A DNA stretch of 64,000 nucleotides. Source: Trifolium pratense (lineage: Eukaryota; Streptophyta; Magnoliopsida; Fabales; Fabaceae). This document shows, piece after piece, positions 1-9,768 of this stretch. The notes beneath the pieces are model-generated. The model was not told the DNA's origin. It saw only the letters and a list, made by a program, of their open reading frames with translations, and ran no database searches. A program made the position numbers and the translations under genes. The stretch covers positions 24,944,337 to 25,008,336 of the forward strand of contig NC_060064.1 of assembly GCF_020283565.1 (NCBI RefSeq), given 5' to 3'. The number at the start of each line of letters is the position of its first letter. Position 1 is the stretch's first letter.

Positions 1-83
1 CAGAAAACCTCTGCAATTATCATCCACTTGAAATTTTTTCTTCAACTTCAAAAATCAACAATTGCTTCATACCTTCTTCTGAT

Positions 84-1195
84 ATGGTTGGAGTAGGAGG
101 TTCATATCTCTCTTTTCAACAACTTAACTATGGAATCAATAACATAGCTCTATCTGCAAATACCAACAACAATAATAACAATTCACTTTGTTTCATACCA
201 AGTACAAGTGGTTCCAATTCCACTTGCTCTCAAATGTTGTCAGAACTCTCCCTTAAATCTATCCTTTGCTTATATTTCAATTTTCATTCAATGATTTTTT
301 TTATCGACACAACATTTCATTCAGAGATAAATGAGCTATTTTTTGCTTATAAATCATTCAATTATTCCGGTGGCAGTGTGTTTTTAGGCCATAAATTTTG
401 GATTAGTGGGTATATTTTGGAATTACATCCGAAGTGTTTTTATGTCATGAATGAAATGTTTTGTTGACTAAATTTCTCAGGCAAGGATACTCACAGAGCC
501 TGGATTTTATGCTTTTGTGAAAAATCCATCACCATGTGAGAATGATCAAGGTTTTAAATAAAGGTCCGTTACCGTGAAAACGGCCGCGACAAAAAGGTAT
601 TGGAGCCTAGCGTTACCGTTTTTCACCGTTTTTATATGGTGAAAATAAATCACGCCGAAACGCCGTTACGGCCGCGACGAAACACCGATACAACCGCAAA
701 GAAACGCAATACGGCCGCGACAAAATGCTAATAGATAGAGATTTCTATTTTTTCCAATAGAAATGCATAAAAATCACATTTTTAATACAAATATGAACAT
801 AAATTATAAAGTGTTATATCTTTTTAACTCTTTCCAATTTCAAAACTTTACATTTATCTCATATTTAAGTTATTATACATATATCATAGTACAAATAATT
901 TTAATAAGATTTGTGTGATATTGTGATTTATTCACACCGCGACGACCGTATTTCATAACGCAACAGCCGTAACAGCCGAAATCACGAAATCCTTGACGTG
1001 ACCGCGACCGTGACCGCGACCGCTATTTAAAACCTTGAGAATGATAGTTCTAGTAATGAAAGTTCACTCCATGTGAGATGTGAAAATCAAGAGCAGGGAA
1101 ACAATCATGAAGAGTATTTTGGTGTTTCAGATCTGCGGATGATGTCGATAAGGAAGGGAGAAATTTTTCAGATTCTACTATTTGCCACGGTTTAA
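84..1195 (+). pseudogene. possible host-gene fragment split by a MITE
   Basis: I do not recognise the protein. An ATG at 84 opens a 127-codon frame with an Asn-rich run (residues 27-33) and a Ser/Thr-rich stretch. A splice-acceptor-like site ends at 480. From 481 a frame (ARILTEPGFYAF...) runs to 546, where a 491-bp MITE begins. If the MITE and one 8-bp target copy are ignored, the same frame stays open from 1046 to a TAA at 1193-1195, about 71 codons in all. The last codons run into a second fold-back element that begins at 1180, so the original 3' end is lost. No clear donor for the first exon was found, so the link between the 84 frame and the 481 frame is uncertain. It may be a dead transcription-factor-like gene or a chance frame. 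Confidence 0.3.
547..1037. mobile_element. hAT-type MITE (8-bp TSD agaatgat)
   Basis: The ends are CAAGGTTTTAAATA and its reverse complement TATTTAAAACCTTG. They are flanked by identical 8-bp repeats agaatgat at 539-546 and 1038-1045. Both subterminal parts are rich in CpG (repeated accgcgac/ggccgcgac), unlike the AT-rich centre. No coding capacity. The 8-bp duplication and short TIR fit the hAT superfamily. Confidence 0.85.
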
Positions 1196-1305
1196 CGGTG
1201 GCTAACTCTTTCTGGAACACTTTTTCACATGTTCCGATTTACACTTGTTACTGGAAAACTTATGGGAAAGTGTTCCGAAAATGTTCCATTTAACCGTGGC
1301 TAAAT
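1180..1305. repeat. short fold-back repeat
   Basis: The left arm (ATTTGCCACGGTTTAACGG) and right arm (CCATTTAACCGTGGCTAAAT) are imperfect inverted repeats, with ggaaca-type repeats inside. It looks like a small MITE. No clear target duplication was found. Confidence 0.5.
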
Positions 1306-2360
1306 GTTCAAAACTCAGTTTTAAAAAATTTCTTGAAAGGGTAAAATGGGAATATTGGTTTGTTTGTAGGGGTAGAGTGATAAATGTTGGGGTAGAAAAA
1401 AAAAATTTCATTGGATAGTTAACCCTAAAAAAAAAATTATATTTGTAATCTTGGCACCCTAAGCTTTCCAACGAGTGGTTTTTTACTCAAATCGGACATC
1501 GTTTAATATTTCAAATAAATTGTGGAAGTTGAGGGTCTGATGCTGAATTTATGCAGGAAATCTGGAAAAAAATTTGCAACACAAAATTTCGGTTTTTATT
1601 AACCGAAATTTTTGACCATGACAAAAAAATTCGGTTCGTACAAACCGAAGAAACCCCAAGGACAAAAATGGAAATTCAGGGGTAGAAAAGAAAAGCGGGG
1701 AGTCGGGAGAGAAAACATCGTAATCCAAACCTTAGTTTTAATCTCTTATATTCTAACTTGTTCCAAAAAGCTATATTTACTCTAATTTTATTTTTCCTCT
1801 CTTTTTCTATGTGGTCCCATCACTCTTCTTCTAATCTCAACCGTTTAATTTCATTCCTATTTTCTGGCTACAAAGGAATACTAAACTCATTCCTTTGATT
1901 TTGCTCTTTAGGCCCCCTACTTGCTTCGAGACTCCCCTAAAATCCAAAAATACCCTTGAATTTTGGACCAGTAAAGTATGGATCCTAGAATTCAAAATCC
2001 AAAAATGCCCTTTAATTCGGATCGTAAAGTCTGAAGTCGTGTTATAAGGCTGAAAACATGGTGTTTGGGATGAAATTGCTTTAGTATTCTGCACCTTCGT
2101 ATAATACGATCCGAAAATGCTTATGTTCGTATTTTATAATCCGAAAGCTTTAGTATTCCTTTTATACTTAAGGCACTCCACTAACCCTAAGCCCATTTAA
2201 CTAAAAGTCCAACTCACAATCTTAATAACTCATTCTTTCTATTTAATGTTCTCACCAATTATTTACTCACCGTTTAATAAAATAATTATAAGCCACCTCA
2301 TCAAATAATTAAATTAAAATAAATAGATAAATAACAAATAAATAATTTTAGGTCGTTACA
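1306..2360 (-). repeat. decayed gypsy-type LTR (TGTAACGACC end)
   Basis: On the minus strand the right edge reads TGTAACGACCT, the LTR start typical of several plant Ty3/gypsy families. The stretch has no gene. It contains two small hairpins: AAATTTCGGTT against AACCGAAATTT at about 1588-1615, and one at about 1630-1650 built on TTCGGTT/AACCGAA. The left boundary is not defined. Confidence 0.4.
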
Positions 2361-2522
2361 AAACTCCACAATAATGCACTAAGCTGTAATTTTGACTTTG
2401 AAAAGCGAACACAAGAAGATTAATATTGTTGACTCAGTAATCAAATATCTTAATAACACAAGAAGATTAATATTTTCCATCACAAAAAGTTAACCGAATA
2501 TAAATTTAATTTTTTTAAAATA

Positions 2523-2992
2523 GAGTTAAATAGGTTTTTGGTCCCTATAGTTTCCCATAATTTTGTTTTTAGTCGCTGAAGTTTTTTCCGTCAGTGTTTT
2601 TAGTCCCTATTTTTAATCAAACTCTTGTATACTTTCACATTTTTGAATGATTTTTTATCATCTTGTTTATAATATTATAAGAACATATTCGATAAAAATT
2701 TAGACTTTTTTAACATAAGATGAATTTTCATATGAAAACAACTAAGAAATTCATATTTAATTCATCTTTTTTTTAAAAAAGTTAAACTTTTGTAAGACAT
2801 ATTCATATAATGTACTAAACATGACCGGAGAAAAAAATTAAAATTTTGAATGAAATGCATGAGCTGAATGAAAAGAAGGCACCAAAAATCATGACAGAAA
2901 ATACTTCAAGGACCAAAAAGTACGAAAAAAAATCTTTAAGGACTAAAAACAAAATTTTGGAAAACTATAGGGGCCAAAAACATATTTAACCC
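2523..2992. mobile_element. fold-back MITE, Mutator-like (9-bp TSD, one mismatch)
   Basis: Long inverted arms: GAGTTAAATAGGTTTTTGG at the left, and at the right the complement of GGGTTAAATATGTTTTTGG. Flanks are tttaaaata (2514-2522) and tgtaaaata (2993-3001). The arms carry the ggtccctatag/ctataggggcc motif seen in other legume fold-back elements. Non-coding. Confidence 0.75.
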
Positions 2993-3094
2993 TGTAAAAT
3001 ATAACTTACATGATACTTTTTAGTTTTTACCCCATGGTGGAATGACGTAGAGGAACATTACTTGTATTTCACTCTAACTATCATCTTGTGTAAC

Positions 3095-3729
3095 TAGAGC
3101 TATAAAAAATGGGTGGGGCTGATGGGCGGGCCCATTAGCCCACAGTCTTGTGCGGACTGGGCCTAAAAAATATAGCCCAAAATGCAATCAGTTTTTCGTG
3201 CCAAGCCCATTTTACCCATATGGACATCGGGCTGGGCTGGGCTAGCCGACCAGGCTTTGGGCTGACCCATTAGCTTATCATTTAATTGATAAAAACACAT
3301 TTTTGTGATTTTTGTAAAAATAATATCAATGAAAAATTATCATTTAATTGATAAATTATTATAAAAAATATATTTGAATGTGTAAGCTTAATAAAAGGGG
3401 GTATATTTACCTAAAATTAGAGTTTAACTGATATTTACTATTGATGTAAAAATTATGTACAATTGCAGCAGATAATATCTTAATAAAATTGATAATTATG
3501 AAGCACTAATATATCAAAATAATATAAAAATATTGAATAAAAAGAAGGAAAATAAGTAAAATGAAATGGGTTGGGCTGACCCATTAGCCCAGTTGGCCCA
3601 CAAGGGTCGTGCCGGACTTGATAATTGCTAGCCCAATAATAATCGGGTCGGGCCAGTCTATCCCATTTATTTTGATTGGCTTACCGAGCCGGACCAAGCT
3701 GGGCCGGGTTAGCCCATTTGACAGTTCTA
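3095..3729. mobile_element. hAT-type MITE, 635 bp
   Basis: The TIRs are TAGAGCTATAAAAAATGGG and, at the right, the complement of TAGAACTGTCAAATGGG. The 8-bp flanks are tgtgtaac (3087-3094) and tgtgtaaa (3730-3737), one mismatch. Subterminal regions are full of gggct/agccc repeats, a usual feature of hAT termini. No open frame. Confidence 0.8.
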
Positions 3730-4141
3730 TGTGTAAATCCTTGCCCAAAGACTTAACAAAAAAAATCCACCACTTGATTGTTGATTAAGGATCTTGATAA
3801 TTCATTGATTATTGGTAGTTCGAAGGAGCATGATCACTTGGATATTGGTTATATGAGTTGAAATATGAATATTGATAAATAGGTGGATAAGATTATTGAC
3901 AATTTTGAGAAGAATCATTAATCCAAAATCACTAAAACTCTGAGCAATACTATAAGAAGAAGAAGAAGAATATGTCTTTTGTTGAGAAACATACTTATGA
4001 CAACCCTTAATCGAATGAGAATAGAAAGCCTACATGGTTTTATATTCAATAAAATAGGATGATCCTTATGGAAAATATGATATTTGAATCTATATGATTC
4101 AATAAAATGAGAGTGTGATGGTATTGTGCCCCAATGAGAAT

Positions 4142-4960
4142 TTTTATTTTTTTTAATCAAACAAACTTAATTCATATCATTAACTAATAAATGTTCAATA
4201 CATAAGGGAATAATCTCAAATCTATGAAAACTAGCCCAAACATTGGCCGCCCTAGCAAGAGTATGAGCAACCAAATTCGCTTGTCTCCTAACAAACTTAT
4301 CCTCAAAGTTTACATAAGAAGATGACATAAGAAGTATAATGTCATTAACAATTAAACTAAATTCTGAATTGCCCCGTCTTCTCGAATGGATAGCGTCAAC
4401 CAACAACTTTGAGTCACTTTCAAATTGAACTCGCACAAATCCATGATGGATAGTCTCTTCATGCTTCGCCTTCCACTATGGAATAAAAAGGTTGCTGCCA
4501 TTGAGTCAAGCCAGCCACAAAGTTCTCATTGGTATCACGAAAGCAAAGACTCATAGAAGTAACATCGGGCCCAACTACAAACGCAGCATAAACATTACAT
4601 TTTATCCAACCCACTCCTGTTTCTCGCACCGAACTGGCCTAGAATCCCCAACAGGAACAACGTTATGACGCTGTAGTTGGTGGACGGTAAACCACTCATT
4701 CCAGATGACGAACGACATGCTTCCAACTTGGCTCGGGGACTGGATATTGTCATTCCAGATCTTGTCGTTTCAATTATGTCAAATGCACCAAAATAACAAT
4801 GCAACCCGTCATATCGTTGCACTGTCCTCGTTTCTGCACATTCAAAACACTCTGTTTGCGGCTGTCCCATGCTGGTAAGCTGCATTCTGCAGCAACTATG
4901 ACAGGCCTGCGACCGACCAACATTCGCGGGCTGCTACGCATCCAAAAAACACATGAATAG
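4142..4960 (-). pseudogene. LINE 3' fragment with RNase H-like domain
   Basis: On the minus strand an open stretch (4436 down to 4167) reads as the C-terminal half of a plant RVT_3 RNase H-like domain: ESDSKLLVDAI, then an RRQANLVAHTLARAA motif. Upstream, in shifted frames, are EWVGWIKCN and ENFVAGLTQWQ (RNase H N-terminal half) and a zf-RVT-like FFGCVAARECWSVAG. The product is broken by several frameshifts. A T-rich run on + at 4142-4156 is the minus-strand poly(A) tail, as expected for a LINE 3' end. Target duplication not resolved. Confidence 0.7.
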
Positions 4961-5033
4961 ATGGATTGTATTGTGTGTCGGTGACCCTAACAGAAATTAT
5001 GATTTTTTGAACCTATTCGGTTCTGAATTGGGG

Positions 5034-5243
5034 AAAAAAAAATGAAAGGATGGCGGTATTTTGCCCGAATAGAATTGAAAATGAAATTTAATATTTGGAT
5101 TAAGTTGCCTTAAACTTACAAAAAAAATTAAATTGACAATATCAGTTGTTGGAAAAATAAAAGGATGACTGTATTTTACCGGAACCAAATTGAAAATAAA
5201 ATTTGATATTTGGATTAATTTACCTTAAACTTATATGTTAACA
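5034..5243. repeat. imperfect tandem duplication, ~116-bp period
   Basis: The segment beginning aaggatggcggtattttgcc and ending in ttaaacttac recurs about 116 bp later with scattered substitutions. The remainder of 4961-5696 shows no credible gene; the two overlapping frames at about 5235-5513 have no recognisable motif. Confidence 0.6.
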
Positions 5244-5706
5244 TATATTTATTCAATCATGCATGTTTTGATATTTAGCAAAAGCCAAGAAGCATTTGAA
5301 CCCCACAGCCACACCACCACACATGCTGATCTAACATCTGTGCCACCACGCATGCTGCTCTCTAACATGTGTGTACAATTACACACAAAGAAAGATACAT
5401 GGTTGGTCCCAGTTTTAACACCAAACACTACTGTACTACAATCGTACGTACATAAAACAAGTATATTCCCTAGTAATGATAGTGACGAAGGAAAGTTCAA
5501 GGAAAATTCGTAAGTCGCTATAATCCTCTATCCTCAATTGGGTTTTAGTTTCTTTCAAGCAATAGGTATATTTCGCATGATTGATTACTCGTTAATCAGT
5601 GTTCACCTAATAATTATTATTTGAACTTCATAACTTATTTTAAACCGTCTGAGGGCACATCTTATTATCTTATAAGAACCTAACTAAAAGTATTGTATTG
5701 AAAAAT

Positions 5707-6061
5707 GGTAAATTCTAATATGAACCACTTCATCAAGTGGTTTATGGTGGATCAGTCATGAATAATATTATAACGAATACGAATTTTACAAAATTCACCG
5801 TTTGATTGAAAGTTTAGATCATATAGATCATCCATAGAAAAATTTAGAAAAATTGAAAACTATTTGATATGTTATTGAGTCACATCAAGATTAACGGTTT
5901 ATTAAATAACATAAATCTTGATGAGTCTCAATAACATATCAAATGATTTTCAAAAAAAATTATAAATGATCTATACGATATAAGCTTTCAATCAAATAGC
6001 GAATTTTGTAAAATTCATATTCGATAGATTACTTGTGAAGGTGGTCTACCGTAACATTAGC
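5707..6061. mobile_element. fold-back MITE, MULE-like (9-10 bp TSD)
   Basis: A long imperfect palindrome. The inner arms gaattttacaaaattc and gaattttgtaaaattc, plus ttgattgaaag/ctttcaatcaa, are inverted. The flanking direct repeat attgaaaaat lies at 5697-5706 and 6062-6071. Non-coding. Confidence 0.75.
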
Positions 6062-6240
6062 ATTGAAAAATATAAAAATTTCACATTTGAAAAGTTGAGT
6101 GCACTCTGCACAACTTTTATGAGAAGTATTTTTATATTAAGTTGTTTATGATCATGTGTCATTATGGCCATATGGTAGCATTTGCCTAACTTTAAATATC
6201 TATATGCATTTCATTACAATTCTAATTAATTCTCTAATCA

Positions 6241-7408
6241 ACTCTTTTGAAATAACAACTCCAGATTTTGAAATTCATGGTAAGGAAGCAATGGTGTATA
6301 AGCTGTATAAGGCTCTATATGGTTTAAAGCAGGTACCTAGAGCTTGGAACAAAATGATTGATGATTTTCTGATTCAAATTGGATTCAAAAAGTGTGCAGC
6401 AGAGTTTGGTGTATATGTGCAATGTCCTAAAGATGAAGAAATCATCATAATCTACTTATATGTTGATGACTTTCTCATAACTGGCAGTAAAACGGCAGGA
6501 ATTGGAAAAGTGAAAGACAAACTCAAAGTTGAATTTGAGATGTCTGATCTTGGTGAACTTTCATTCTTCCTATGAATGGAATTTTTGAAAGACAAAGATG
6601 GTATAGTAATGCACCAGCAAAAGTACATTGGTGAATTACTTAAATTTTTTGAAATGAATGGCTGCAACTCATGGTCAAATCCATCTGAGACAAACTCAAA
6701 GTTTGATGAGTGTACTAATGAAAAAAAGATTGATCCAACTATGTTTAGACAAATAGTTGGATCACTGAGATATGTGTGCAATAGTAGGCCTAATATCTGC
6801 AATGTAGTGAGTGTCATTAGCAGATTTATGCATGATCCAAGGAAGCCTCACTTAATAGCTGCAAAGAGGATCCTTAGATACCTCAAAGGGACTTTGGAGT
6901 TTGGTTTACTATTTCCTATTGGTACAAATAGTGAAGGGAGTACTTTAATAGGATATTCAGATAGTGACTGGTGTGGAGACATAACTGATAGGAGGAGTAC
7001 ATCAGATTATGTTTTCAAATTCTACAATGCTGCAATCTCATGGTGTACAAAGAAACAAGCCGTGATTGCACTCTCATCATATGCAACTGAGTATATAGCA
7101 GACACATTTGCAGCATGCCAATCAATTTGGTTGAATTCAGTGATGAAGGATATCAAATGTGAACTAATGAAGCCTTTAATTCTTAAGATTGATAACAAGT
7201 CTGCAATAAGTTTGCTAAAAATCCAATCTCTCATGGCAGGAGCAAACATATTGATACCAGGTTTCATTTCATAAGGGAACAAGTGACAAATGAAATTATT
7301 GAGGTACAATATTGCTCAACTGATGTTCAGCTTGCTGATGGTTTTACTAAAGCAGTAAAACTTAACAGGTTTGAATTTCTGAGAAGAAATTTGGGCATGG
7401 TTACATGA
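6241..7408 (+). pseudogene. Ty1/copia pol fragment (RT C-terminal part and RNase H)
   Basis: Recognisable in order: [13 protein letters not shown], the RT catalytic YVDD in YLYVDDFLITG, and RNase H motifs YSDSDW, TEY and the IDN of LKIDNKSA. The 5' half of pol is absent. Two lesions are visible: an in-frame TGA at 6573-6575 in FFL*MEF, where related proteins have Gly, and loss of one base in the A-run near 7217-7221. After that base the frame continues to the usual C-terminal block and a TGA at 7406-7408. A dead remnant, about 390 codons of an expected pol of over 1000. Confidence 0.9.
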
Positions 7409-7440
7409 GAATTGTAATTCAATAACTGATTTCCATGGTT

Positions 7441-7681
7441 TGTTAGATTGAATAAAGTTGGTTACAACTAATTAAGTGAGTTAGTTACAACCAAATTAGT
7501 TAGTTAGTTAAGTTTGTTACTTGCATTATAAGCAAGTATGTTTAGATTGTATAAATAGGGATCAACTGTATCAATTTTACCATGGCTCTATGTGGAAGAA
7601 TAAAAAATTTCTTTTCTCTTCATTAGAAATCTCTAGTATTCATCCTTCCCTCATTCCAAAATTCATTCCTTTCTTTCAACA
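7441..7681 (+). repeat. probable 3' LTR of the copia remnant
   Basis: Just after the pol stop. It begins TGTTAGATTG and ends CTTTCAACA, with a TATAAATA box near 7550. Size and position fit a short copia LTR, but there is no 5' copy to confirm the limits and no clear polypurine tract. Confidence 0.4.
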
Positions 7682-8394
7682 CAGTTTTGCAGGAAATTGA
7701 GTTCATGCTCATAGGCTTGCCTTGAGCCTATGCAAACTGTGCAGTGTGTGTGTGTTTAATGCTTCTTGCTGCGCCAACATCAATTTCACATACTAACATA
7801 GTAACATGTAGTTCTTACATTATCATACTAACATATACATATTTTGCTTCATAACACAAAATTATGCAACTCATATAAATATAGAAAATATTTAATCCAC
7901 TAAATAAGCCAATATTATATACAACTAAAAAACCAATATTAAGATGATATATAATACCTTAAATAAGATACTTGAATTATTTTTTAGATACTCACCCTGT
8001 CACGTCGTGATTGCTCCAATGATAACCAAAAAAAAGATACAAATCATTTGTCTATGGAATTCGCTTAGATATCTTCATTGGCGATACTTTTAGCATTGAA
8101 CCGGTGAACCCTATAACTTCGGATTCAAATTGAAATTGACTATTTTTATTTTGTAAATGTATTTTGAGATTTATTACATGAAAAAAAATAGAAATATCAC
8201 TTCCTTTTTTTTACATAAAAATAGAAATATCTAATTGAATGTTAGTGTAATTACACTATTAGTATATGCTCATTAAATTCCAAACAAAATATTATTGAAT
8301 GGGACATTTTTGTGTGTTTATATAAATAACGAAAATCATGTAACTTGCATAGATTGGCAAGGGTGACATATATATGATCGTGTTGAGACGAATA
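7682..8394. other. intergenic, no gene seen
   Basis: AT-rich, no credible frame, no clear repeat boundary. Ends in gaata (8390-8394), the left target copy of the TRIM. Confidence 0.6.
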
Positions 8395-8724
8395 TGTTGG
8401 GAATAATGCCTATATATCTTTTTTGAAAGATCTTAGATTTAAATATTATTTAGATTTATATTTAAAATATGATAATATTAGATTTTATGATTTATATTTC
8501 TATTTAGAATATTTAATATTTGTTTAGAATTTATTATAGGATTGATTTTGTTTTAAAAATATATGATTTGTTTTTATGTAGCTCTATATATAGAGTCATA
8601 AGCATAATGAATAAAATAAGAGAACTTTAGTATTCTTCATATAACCCTATATTTGAGGAGAGTTTTCTCCCTAAATTTATATCTCACCAAATTCCGCAAT
8701 ACAAAAACACAAAAAATCATATCA
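8395..8724 (+). repeat. TRIM 5' LTR
   Basis: 330 bp. By eye it differs from the 3' copy at four sites (for example gcctatata against gtctatata). It contains a TATATATA box inside the palindrome CTCTATATATAGAG at 8582-8595. Confidence 0.92.
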
Positions 8725-8725
8725 G

Positions 8726-8737
8726 TGGCATCAGAGC
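8726..8737 (+). promoter_or_regulatory. TRIM primer-binding site
   Basis: TGGCATCAGAGC, one base from the TGGTATCAGAGC complement of the initiator-Met tRNA 3' end, one base after the LTR. Confidence 0.85.
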
Positions 8738-8871
8738 GCTAAGGTTCAGATCTGTGAAGATGGAAGAAGATGATGAAGACGAAGAAAAAAGAAGAAACCA
8801 TGAAATCAACAACCCATAACCTTGATTGCATCTTTATTATGAATATGTGAAAAAGAAGAGAAAAACAATCC

Positions 8872-9438
8872 ATAGCCAAAAACCATAACCATAACCTACA
8901 CCTTTCATACGTTATATGCGAGATGGTTTCATGTATTATATAACCCATAACCATAACAAATACATGAAAAAAGATCAAGTCTCATATGAAGTTGTAGAAA
9001 AACCATAACCATAACCTGCATCTTTCATATGTTATATGCGAGATAGTTTCATGTATAACCATAACAAATACATGAAAAAAGCTCAAGTCTCATATGAAGA
9101 TGTAGACAACAAAAACAAAAATCAACATGAATCTCGGGCTGGATACAACACAAAAATATTCAGTCAGGGAGGAGTGTTAAACAAAAACAGCAACAAAGAA
9201 TGTGGATGAACAACAACAACAACAACAAAAATCAACATGAATCTCATGCTGGATACAACACAAAGATATTCAGTCGAGGAGGAGTGTTCAAAAAAGTTTT
9301 TTCAACTCAAATCTCAGGTCGGATACAACACAAAGATATTCGGTCAAAGAGGAGAGGCTTGATAAACAAAAAATACAATAAAATTTCAGTGCAAATCTCA
9401 GATTGGATACAACAAAAAGATATTCAGTCAAGGAGGAG
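8872..9438 (+). repeat. TRIM internal tandem repeats
   Basis: Two families. About 110-bp units starting near 8872 and 9000 share accataaccataacct and gttatatgcgagat. Four copies of a ggatacaacacaaagatatt-cagtcaaggaggagtgtt unit end near 9178, 9290, 9355 and 9441. The last copy runs into the real polypurine tract and the first bases of the 3' LTR. Confidence 0.8.
9429..9438 (+). promoter_or_regulatory. TRIM polypurine tract
   Basis: CAAGGAGGAG immediately before the 3' LTR TGTT. Confidence 0.75.
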
Positions 9439-9768
9439 TGTTGGGAATAATGTCTATATATCTTTTTTGAAAGATCTTAGATTTAAATATTATTTAGATT
9501 TATATTTAAAATATGATAATATTAGGTTTTATGATTTATATTTCTATTTAGAATATTTAATATTTGTTTAGAATTTATTATAGGATTGATTTTGTTTTAA
9601 AAATATATGATTTGTTTTTATGTAGCTCTATATATAGAGCCATAAGCATAATGAATAAAATAAGAGAACTTTAGTATTCTTCATATAACCCTATATTTGA
9701 GGAGAGTTTTCTCCTTAAATTTATATCTCACCAAATTCCGCAATACAAAAACACAAAAAATCATATCA
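9439..9768 (+). repeat. TRIM 3' LTR
   Basis: 330 bp, four differences from the 5' LTR by eye. Its TATA palindrome is extended to GCTCTATATATAGAGC. Confidence 0.92.

Larger units (their letters stand above)
8395..9768 (+). mobile_element. TRIM-type non-autonomous LTR retrotransposon
   Basis: A complete 1374-bp element. The 330-bp LTRs begin TGTTGGGAATAATG and end CATATCA. It has a primer-binding site, a polypurine tract and an exact 5-bp target duplication gaata (8390-8394, 9769-9773). The internal part is about 714 bp, codes for nothing recognisable and is made of degenerate tandem repeats. LTR size, small interior and lack of genes define a TRIM/LARD-like element moved in trans. Confidence 0.92.

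Noticed and set aside
4595..4885. 96-codon minus-strand frame
   Set aside because: It lies in the wrong frame of the LINE fragment, whose true frames give RNase H and zf-RVT motifs.
9200..9571. 123-codon frame in the TRIM
   Set aside because: It follows the tandem repeats and runs into the LTR; no protein motif.
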